A DNA stretch of 64,000 bases. It comes from Cylindrobasidium torrendii FP15055 ss-10. Lineage: Eukaryota; Basidiomycota; Agaricomycetes; Agaricales; Physalacriaceae. The stretch's first letter is position 1, and the number at the start of each line of letters is the position of its first letter. Where the stretch lies: contig KN880473.1 of NCBI GenBank assembly GCA_000934385.1, positions 1-64,000 of the forward strand, written 5' to 3'. Shown here piece by piece: positions 56,628 through 64,000 of this stretch. Both the position numbers and the translations under genes were made by a program. The notes below the pieces were generated by a model. It made no database searches. It had not been told where the DNA came from and saw only the letters and a program-made list of their open reading frames with translations.

Positions 56628-59090
56628 ATGTCCGCCGGTGCTGACGCTGCCAGCACAAGCGCCGCTCACGACGGCCCGACGCCTGCGGAGCCCGGAGATA
56701 CGCCGCGGGCCAAGGTGGCGTCCCAAATTCGCGCTTTTCAGACTCTGGCGGACGAATGCGATGTGGATTGGGACGAGGCGACCTGGGCAGAAATACACCA
56801 GCTGATGGAAATTGAGGAAATATTCCAGCATAATCCTGTAGACGATCAGGGCCAAATTCTCATGGACGTGGATATACTGCTTGCGGACCTGGATTCATTG
56901 TTCGACGTCGCGCCCGAAGGTGCGCGCCTGGCGCTGCGCCACACATATGCTGATGTTGTCAGACCAACTGTGGTCAAAGCAGCAGATTCGCGAGCTAATG
57001 ACCACGCTGAAGGAGCGCGGACGTTCGTCCTTCATTCGCAAATATGTGATAGAGGACGGCGTACCGATTCCCAAGCTGCTCACAGCCTTCAACGTCGATT
57101 TGGTATGTTTCTATTATGTGTTCATAAGACGCCAGAGTTCTAAGCATACGCAGTGCCCAGAGCTACGCACACTAAGCAACCGTACCCTAGTGTACTTCCT
57201 TCAATTAGCAATGCATCGAGAGTAAGTCGCGTCTTCTGCTTTGCTGGCTCAGGCTTATGGTCCAGACTTTCTGCTCGTGAGAAACTACCCCAGTACAACT
57301 CGATACGCGACGCGGTCCAGCTAATTCAACAATCAAAGAGAATATTGATTCTCACCGGGGCAGGAATAAGTATAGAACCATTTACTGTGTCAAGAGTCAA
57401 ACTGACCTCGATGGCAGGTGTATCCTGTGGTATTCCAGACTTTCGTTCGCGAGATGGCTTGTATGCATCGCTCACGGAGTACGAGCTAGATGACCCGCAA
57501 CAAATGTACGCTTCTTATCACCCGCGGGTCCGCGTCTTACCGTATATCAGGTTTGATATCACGTACTTCCGAGAGAAACCCTCAGGTAAGCACAAGGCGT
57601 TCATGCCCATTTTCGGACTCTGACGATCGTACGCCAGTATTCTAGTATGTCATTCATTCTATGTCCGCAGCGACCCTGATTGAACGGGCTTCGAAGCTCG
57701 TTTGCGAAGTAGGTCTTGTTCCCGATTGGTTATCGTCCCCGCTTCTTATCATTCGTAGTAAGATTTATCCATCAAACTTTATTCCTTCACCGTGCCATCG
57801 ATTTATCAAGCTTGTCGAGGACAAAGGCAAGGTGAGTATGAGCGAGGTCCATATATCAACCCACTCATGTTTTTGCAGCTCCTTCGGGTGAGTGACTCGT
57901 GCTCTTGAACACGCACTGTTACCCAGTCTCATCGTGTCCTAGAACTACACACAGAACATCGATACCCTTGAGACGTTGACCGGTGTCAAGACGGTCATTC
58001 AATGTCACGGCTCCTTTGCGAGCGCGAGTTGCATAGAGTGTCACCACAAGGTGCCCGGTAAGGATATCGAGGCGGCCATCATGCGTCGCACAATACCGCT
58101 CTGCACTGTCTGCCATCCTCCCAACGCTCGGGGCTCAAAAAAGAAGAAAAAGAAAAGCAGCAGAAAGAAAGCCAAGGGCCAATGGGACAGCGATTGTTCA
58201 GACGAGAGCGATGGACCAGAGTTCCCGACCGGGATTATGAAGGTGCGAGCGGCTTGCAAGCATCCACTTGAGTTGACTGACCAGCCTGCAGCCCGACATC
58301 ACGTTCTTTGGCGAAAAGCTCTCGGATGTGTTTGACCGATCTTTGGAGGCAGACCGCGAGCAGGTCGACCTTTTGCTTATCATCGGGACCTCTCTCAAGG
58401 TGTCTCCCGTGGCGGACTTGATATGTACGTGCCGCAGATAGTTCTTGTTCAACCCTAACCGCATGAAACAGCCCACATTCCACACTCAATACCGCAAATT
58501 CTCATCAACAAGACACCAATTCGACACATCAATCCCGACGTACGTCTGCCTTGCACATTGTATACTGCCTCTTAGATATGGATATAGATCGTCCTCCTTG
58601 GCAATGCCGATGCTATCATTGAGCATCTTGCCGATGAGCTTAACTGGGAGCTGCCGCCAGCCGTACCGCCGACTCAAGCCGCAAAGACGAAGACGAGCCC
58701 TCATCCGCCAGTCTCAGACCCACCAACGCCTCCACCGCCGTCAGAGCCTGTCACCCCACCGCTTTCGATTCCGGCTATCCCGCCTCAGCGTTCGCCCGTC
58801 AAGAAGATAGAGGACTTGCTCAACAAGCCATTAACACCAATGAAGAGGCTGCCAACGCCGCAAGGGCCACAGCGCGTTGGTGATAGGTATGGATTAATCG
58901 ATGCAAATCGTATGCACGTACTCATGTTCCCCGTTTTAGCCATGTGTGGTTGTTCGAGGGCGCGGAAGGAGGCAAGTGGCTTGCGGATTTCGAGAGGATC
59001 TTATCGATGCAGACGTCTAACAAGACCAACGGGTTGCGAGAAGAGGATGAAGATAGACGGGAGAGTAAACGAGCAAAGTTGGATCACTGA
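56628..59090 (+). CDS. Sir2-family NAD-dependent protein deacetylase (sirtuin) with three microexons
   Basis: Model of 592 aa in 15 exons: 56628-56919, 56963-57102, 57154-57221, 57266-57369, 57418-57505, 57551-57585, 57638-57644, 57697-57708, 57759-57831, 57879-57887, 57943-58242, 58292-58424, 58472-58539, 58588-58886 and 58940-59090. NAD site: GAGIS (198-202) and [13 protein letters not shown]. Then [19 protein letters not shown], catalytic His298 (QCHGSF) and zinc cysteines 306, 309, 330 and 333. A lysine-rich insert after the zinc site is a likely nuclear signal. IIGTSLKV and NKTPIRH complete the Rossmann fold. Class I, Sir2/Hst1-like: silencing or histone deacetylation in the nucleus is expected. 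The acidic N-terminus and Pro-rich C-terminus are extensions. Confidence 0.93.
57638..57644 (+). other. 7-nt microexon of the sirtuin
   Basis: TATTCTA between acceptor CGCCAG and donor GTATGT. Gives Val-Phe and two bases of Tyr in the conserved VFYSF block. Not frame-preserving if skipped. Confidence 0.8.
57697..57708 (+). other. 12-nt microexon of the sirtuin
   Basis: Acceptor TCGAAG, donor GTAGGT. Completes Tyr and adds Ser-Phe-Ala and most of Asn (YSFANKIYPSNF), as sirtuins require. Skipping it keeps the frame. Confidence 0.75.
57879..57887 (+). other. 9-nt microexon of the sirtuin
   Basis: CTCCTTCGG (Leu-Leu-Arg) between acceptor TTGCAG and donor GTGAGT. Joins DKGK to NYTQNID as in other sirtuins. 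Skipping it keeps the frame. Confidence 0.85.
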
Positions 59091-59628
59091 TGTATCTGAC
59101 TATTATCTGTTGTTTATGTATCTAATTAAGGCGGCGAATATGGACTTATTTTGGCGTAACCTATGTAAAGCAGTTTGGGCAGCACCAAAACACGTTGAGA
59201 ACCTTCCAATGAAATTTCATGTGTGATTCCGCCTGCACCTACACCACCACTGTGCACAACATAGCAATACACGATTATATTCGAGAATTGATACAACTCT
59301 GCCGCCCCCCCTTCCATAGTACTCGATAACTATGTTTTAAGGCTCTCAAGGCAGCCCAACTTCCAGATTGCGATTCCCGCTGAAGGTCCAAAATCGAACA
59401 TGGTGCGACCATCCACATAGGTCAGCATTTCAGGCGTTGGTACCAACTCCCCACGACTTATAGCAGCTTAGCAAGGAAATGCTCAAATCAATCTGCTCTG
59501 GTAATCGGGATCCATTGGATAGACTCTACGATATATGTACACATAAATTACAAGTATTTGATGGTATGCAACAGTCTGAAGAAGATAGATAATTAGATGA
59601 CATCGATATCGTGACTGCTTCGCGACCG
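59091..59628. other. Convergent intergenic region
   Basis: 538 bp between the sirtuin and duplicated-gene 3' ends. No gene seen. Confidence 0.5.
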
Positions 59629-61120
59629 TCAACCCCTCCGAGAGGGTGTGGGTTTACTACGTCCCCACAACTGCTTCGTCATTCTGTCAGCGGCTACGCT
59701 TTTCGCTACTCGCGAGGGCAGCGACCGCGTCTCCCGTTGGATATGACATTTCCTCTTCCCCTTTGGCGCAGAGTCGTTATCGAGAGATGCGAAGTCATCT
59801 GTGGTTGGCGCGGGCCCACGTTTCCGCTTGGAAGACTGGATGGAGCGTGGTAGCCTCGACTTTGTACACAGCTGATCATTCAGAGCTGCTGCAGCCACAG
59901 TCTTTGCGCGTCTGGAGGGGCATGACCTCCGAATATCAGAGCCTTCGCCCTGTGACGCAAGCAAAATGCTGTCTCGAGAGGCGAAGATTTCGGGGGTCTG
60001 AGACCCAGAAGGCATTGGGAGAGTGTGTGTGTAAGGCTCGGGAAGGCACTCCGAGTTTTCCGCAATGGACGAGGGATCGAGCAGCTGGAGGCGAATTGCA
60101 ACAGACCGCCAATTTGTGTCGTCTTTGGAGAGGTGGGTCTTGGGCTCTGGAAGCGGCTCGAGCGCATGAAGCTGAGTGACATCTTGCTCATCGGCATCGG
60201 CATCCGAGAATGCGTCGGGAGCTGGGAGAGTTGTGATCCAATCCTTCACGGCAAGTCCGCAGAACTCGTATTCATCCCCTGATCCACTACCGCCTGAGTC
60301 AGAGGCGATTGATGCGACGTCCGAGCCCGAAGTCCCGCATGTCAACGTAGGAACATTGTTTCGACGAAAACTGGCGGGTTTGAAGACCGGTTTGAACACA
60401 GTAGGGAGTGTGCCACTCTCGATTGACGCTCCAACGCGCCGAACGAGGGGTGAATGATCACCGTGAGAGAAAGCAGTCCTGTATGCATGTGTAGATACCA
60501 TCCATGGGTTGGCAGTTAGTTTGAATCGCGGAATATCAGGATATGGCGAAGTATGCTCCTGGACGATACCAGTGTATGGATCGCGCGTGAAAATAGTTTT
60601 CGTAACGCCCCGAGCGATTTTGAGAGTGTATTCGCACAATTTAGTATTGAACTCCGGTATCTAATGATTGTGTCAGTAAACGAAGCCGGCATGTAAGTAA
60701 CGCACGTCGTCGCCGAGAGTGATGCGGTCGTCTAGTGGACATTTGCGGTTATGCTCCGCCGTTTCCAATATTTTGAACAAGCTTTCATCGCTTGGTATGA
60801 ACGACAGAGCTCCCATGTCCAGGAGGATATGGATATTGGATTGGACTGTCCAGGATCAGTACCACACCATGAGGATTGTTGCATAACGTACTTGTTATTG
60901 TGTTCTCACCACAGATAGGATCGCCCCATAGGGATTTTGGAGGAAGGCCGCCAGAGTATTCAACCCAGGGAACCTGTGAAGTCGTAAGTACACGAGACAG
61001 GCAACCCAGCCTTCGGCATGGTACTCACCATATCATCGTAACCGGGTAAGAAGGTGAACTCAGTCACACCACTAAATTCAGCTGAGAACGAAATATCTTC
61101 TGCGCGTAAAAGTTGCGGCA
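59629..61120 (-). repeat. Tandem duplication, unit 2
   Basis: Second copy, with an additional basic C-terminal tail absent from unit 1. Overlaps the fused exon 61029-61859. Confidence 0.75.
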
Positions 61121-62335
61121 TGTCTTCGCAGCTCTCAGAGGTTTGGTATGCCCTCTGAGTATCGGAGCCTTCGTCTTGCAAAATGCTGTTTTGAGAGGCG
61201 GGCATTCCAGGCGTATCAGATCCTGTAGGTGTCGGGAGAGTGTCAGAAAGACACTCCGAGTTTTCTACAATGGACGATGGGTCAAGCAGCCGGCGGCGGA
61301 TTGCAACAGACCGCCAATTTGTGTCGTCTTCGGAGAGCTGGATCTTGGGCTCTGGAAGCGGCTCGAGTGTATGAAGCTGGGCAACATCTTGCTCATCGGC
61401 ATTGACATCTGAGAATGCGTCGGGAGCAGGGAGAGTTGTGATCCATTCATTCACGGCAAGTCCGCAGAACTCATACTCATACTCATCCCCTGATCCACTG
61501 TCACCTGAGCCGGGAGCACTTAACGCGACGTCCGAGCCCAAAGATGTTGGACAATTGTTTCGACGAAAACTGGCGGGCTTGAAGACTGGCTTGAACGCAG
61601 TAGGGAGAGTGCCACTCTCAATTGACGCTCCAACGCGCCGGACCAGAGGCGAGTGAATCCCTTGATAGAATGCAGCCCCGTATGCATGTGTTGATACCAT
61701 CCATGGATTGGCAGACAGTTTAAATCGCGGAATATTAGGATATGGCCATGTATGCTCCTGGACGATACCAGTATATGGATCGCGGGTAAAGATAGTCTCC
61801 CTAATGGCCTTGGCGACTACGAGAGTGTATTCGCACAATTCAGTATTGAACTCGGGTATCTAGCGATCATGTTAATAGACGAAGCTGGCATAAAAGTAAC
61901 GCACGTCGTCGCCGAGAGTAATGCGGTCGTCCAGCGAGCATTTGCGGTTATGCTCCGCCGTTTCCAATATTTTAAGCAAAGTTTCATCGCTTGGTACGAA
62001 TGAAAGAGCTCCCATATCCAGGAAATTATACATGTCGGATTGGACTGGCTGAGATCAGCAATACATCATTGGATTATTGTGTAACATACTATTAATTGTG
62101 TTCTCTCCGCATATGGAATCATCCCAGAGGGATTTGGGAGGAAGGCCTCCCGAGTATTCGACCCAGGGAACCTGTGAAGTCGTCAATACCCGCAACAGGA
62201 AACCCAGCCCTTTAGCATGGTAATCACCATATCATCGCGTCCAGGTAAGAAGCTGAACTCGACGACATCACTGAATTCATCTGAGAACGAGATATCTTCT
62301 GCACGCAAGAACGTGGCAGGATCTGGCACGTCCAT
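59629..62335 (-). CDS. Unknown protein made of two near-identical tandem units
   Basis: Not recognised. Model of 804 aa: exons 62228-62335, 62090-62171, 61905-62044, 61029-61859, 60892-60973, 60706-60845 and 59629-60660. Exons 1-4 and 4-7 are the same set repeated: LRAEDISFS..., VPWVEYSGGLPPKSLW, DMGALSF-PSDE-L-KILETAEHNRKC, IPEFNT, TIFTRDPYTGIVQEH and NPWMVSTHAY recur in both halves with few changes, and intron places and lengths match. Exon 4 carries the end of unit 1 fused in frame to the start of unit 2. Only unit 2 keeps a basic C-terminal tail (SSKRKRGP), a likely nuclear signal. No catalytic motif is visible. Two separate genes are possible if unit 2 has its own start (MPQLLRAED). Confidence 0.7.
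61029..62335 (-). repeat. Tandem duplication, unit 1
   Basis: Direct copy of the segment from about 61120 down to 59800. The copies share high nucleotide identity through exons and introns by eye, and diverge at the ends. Confidence 0.75.
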
Positions 62336-62918
62336 GATGGTGGTAAGAGGCCAAGTACAATGATCGGAGTGCCGATGATCACGTAACACTGCAGGGATGT
62401 GTGGGTAGGTCAGCTAGGTCTAGCCCGACTGCGGTCAGAATCAGCAGCCATTATTCCTGAACGCGAAAGAGAAGGTCAAGCACGAGCCCTGGGTGTTCAT
62501 TGCACCTATTTAGTATTGGAGCGCTGCTTTGCTCAAGGCAACGCTACTCCAGGGACCTCACTGGAAGATTTCAAGAAATACATTGAAAAGAATACGCCAA
62601 GTTTTTCAGGATATTTACCTCACCGGGGATGCGTTCTTCGCGGCGGAGCTGCAAACGGCTTCCCAGCAGCCAAATAAGAAGTTGGCGCGCGCAATAAATT
62701 GACTAGTCTAGTGACATCCAGTATGTTCCGTGTCGTAGTCTCTCAGTAAACTCAGGCTTTGATTTGAAACCCCATTAGCGGCATCGAGGGAGAACCGTAC
62801 TTAGCAAGTTCAAGGAGGAGTTATAATTTATTGCAACTTCGGGGTTCGGGCCGGTTGTGGCAATTGACCAAACACCACATCGCGCATTTGGATTTGACCA
62901 CGGTTATCGTCTCCTATC
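62336..62918. other. Divergent intergenic region
   Basis: 583 bp between the duplicated gene and the DUF952 gene. No further feature recognised. Confidence 0.5.
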
Positions 62919-63332
62919 ATGTCCGCCTTCCCAAAATATGTCTACAAAATTGTACCAGAGGCGCCCCCTTCGCCACTTCCATCAACCCTTGCGCTCAGTG
63001 CTTTGGACAGCAAAGACGGCTTTATCCATCTGTCCATCGGCTCTCAAGTGCCCATAACTGCAGGCCTTTTCTTCAACGATGTATCGTCCGTGTGGGTTCT
63101 GCGAGTGGATAGAGATGCGCTCGAACGGGAAGGCGGCGTACTCAAATGGCTAGAAGACAGGCCTGAGACGGGATGCGTACATTTGTACGGAAGAAGCTCA
63201 GAGGCGCACGATTGGGATGGCGCCAGGCTTGGACAAGGCAACGTGGTGGAAAGTATCGAGTTGAAAAGGACGGAATCGCAGACGTGGGCTGAGGCCTCTG
63301 GCGGGGATACCTGGTTGGTGAACGAAGTGTAG
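62919..63332 (+). CDS. DUF952-domain protein
   Basis: Single-exon protein of 137 residues matching the DUF952 pattern: YVYKIVPEAP at the N-terminus, then DSKDGFIHLSIGSQVPITAGLFF (the characteristic DGFIHLS followed by Q and FF), VWVLRVDRDAL, and CVHLYG. The DUF952 fold resembles ADP-ribosyl-type enzymes, but its reaction is not established to my knowledge. No signal peptide or membrane segment. The length is close to other fungal members. The ATG at 62919 has TATC before it and no upstream ATG in frame. Confidence 0.85.
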   Translation: MSAFPKYVYKIVPEAPPSPLPSTLALSALDSKDGFIHLSIGSQVPITAGLFFNDVSSVWVLRVDRDALEREGGVLKWLEDRPETGCVHLYGRSSEAHDWDGARLGQGNVVESIELKRTESQTWAEASGGDTWLVNEV

Positions 63333-63637
63333 TGCATGCGTGGTTAGTAGTAGAGTAGGTCGCCGCAAAATGATTGGATAGTGCAGTCACAATGCAGACC
63401 CCGATTCGTATTGTCTCTTTCTGTATATGAGACTGTTTATCATCACTCCCTATTGTCGACAACCGGTTAGGTGCTATTGTGTGGCGGGTCTTGCTGTCGC
63501 GCCAGGCCCGATTGCTGTGATCGAGTCACGTCCTCGCCGACCATCACTACCTCTCACACCACCATCCCTTATCTCTTGTTACTGGAACTACTCTTGAACA
63601 TACCCTCACCGGCACAAATATTGAACAAATCCATACG
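63333..63637. other. Intergenic region
   Basis: 305 bp between two plus-strand genes. No feature seen. Confidence 0.4.
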
Positions 63638-64000
63638 ATGAGCTCGAATCGAACAGGACGCAGTCGCGAAGTCATCACCGCGTCGAGCAACAAAAGGCTC
63701 AAGACCGATTCTGGGCGCAAGAAGCGGGCCGACACCGAGGCGACCGCCCCACAGGATTCCACAAACAGAAGGAAGAAGTCGCGCTCGCCATCCGCCAGTC
63801 GGCGTTCAGACCCATTTATTCCCACCGTAGCTATCCCCAAGACAGCCTCCAAGAAGCGCCTGCATGCACTGGTCGATGTCCCTGTCCGCAGCCGAGTCGC
63901 AGAGGATGATGACGACGACGACGCTATGACAATAGACAGCACAATGAAAGCCCCCTCTCGGGTCGGCCACTCTTCGGCCAAGACAAAGAAGGAGAACACG
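63638..64000 (+). CDS. Partial gene, basic Ser/Lys-rich protein cut by the right edge
   Basis: Opens with an ATG at 63638 and stays open for 121 codons to the window edge, so only the N-terminus is visible. The sequence is disordered and basic (SNKRLKTDSGRKKR, NRRKKSRSPSASRRSDPF, ASKKRLHAL), with an acidic EDDDDDDAM run. The multiple nuclear-localisation-like clusters suggest a nuclear protein. A pattern RSDPFIPT followed by basic linkers occurs at the start of Cdc20/Fizzy-like WD40 activators in fungi, but no WD repeat is present here, so that is only a possibility. Confidence 0.6.
   Translation, partial: MSSNRTGRSREVITASSNKRLKTDSGRKKRADTEATAPQDSTNRRKKSRSPSASRRSDPFIPTVAIPKTASKKRLHALVDVPVRSRVAEDDDDDDAMTIDSTMKAPSRVGHSSAKTKKENT

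Overview
This window looks like nuclear DNA of a filamentous basidiomycete, most likely an Agaricomycete. Nearly every gene is broken by short GT-AG introns (mostly 43-60 nt, often with a CTAAC/CTGAC-like branch site). The gene content also fits: F-box and BTB families, a short-type heme-thiolate peroxygenase, a Zn2Cys6 regulator, a wax-synthase-like MBOAT and an ABCC transporter. I see no rRNA, convincing tRNA, CRISPR array or complete transposon. I built the gene models by hand from splice sites, reading frame and family motifs. Every multi-exon model below has a total coding length divisible by three.

Layout. 0-11.6 kb: Dap1-like heme protein, small bZIP factor (-), unrecognised protein, F-box protein (-), HMG-box factor (-), then a divergent pair of a gamma-glutamylcyclotransferase-like enzyme (-) and an HCNGP/SAP30BP-like nuclear protein (+). 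13.5-22.1 kb: a 15-exon ABCC transporter, a second F-box protein and a TEA/ATTS-domain factor (-). 24.2-28 kb: lumazine synthase, a BTB protein and a secreted short peroxygenase (-). 28.8-34.6 kb: one 1778-residue SH3 - disordered - TBC protein (-). 35.4-49.7 kb: extended SDR, secreted beta-lactamase-fold hydrolase (-), Zn2Cys6 factor, flavin-reductase-like protein (-), BTB paralogue and cytochrome P450. 50.1-55.2 kb, all minus: App1-type phosphatidate phosphatase, wax-synthase-like MBOAT and a P-loop kinase-like protein. 55.4-64 kb: an unrecognised protein divergent from a sirtuin, an 804-residue protein made of two near-identical tandem units (-), a DUF952 protein, and a basic protein cut by the right edge.

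The most unusual feature is the set of microexons inside conserved domains. The ABC transporter needs an exon of one nucleotide at 15387. The Zn2Cys6 gene has a 6-nt exon that supplies one of its six zinc-binding cysteines. The sirtuin has 7-, 12- and 9-nt exons in its catalytic core, and the Dap1-like gene has a 14-nt exon. Several would give a frame-preserving variant or an immediate stop if skipped, so splicing could act as a protein switch. The other points of interest are the recent internal duplication at 59.6-62.3 kb, the TBC domain without recognisable catalytic fingers, and the 35-54 kb stretch of tailoring-type enzymes around a Zn2Cys6 regulator with no core synthase in view.
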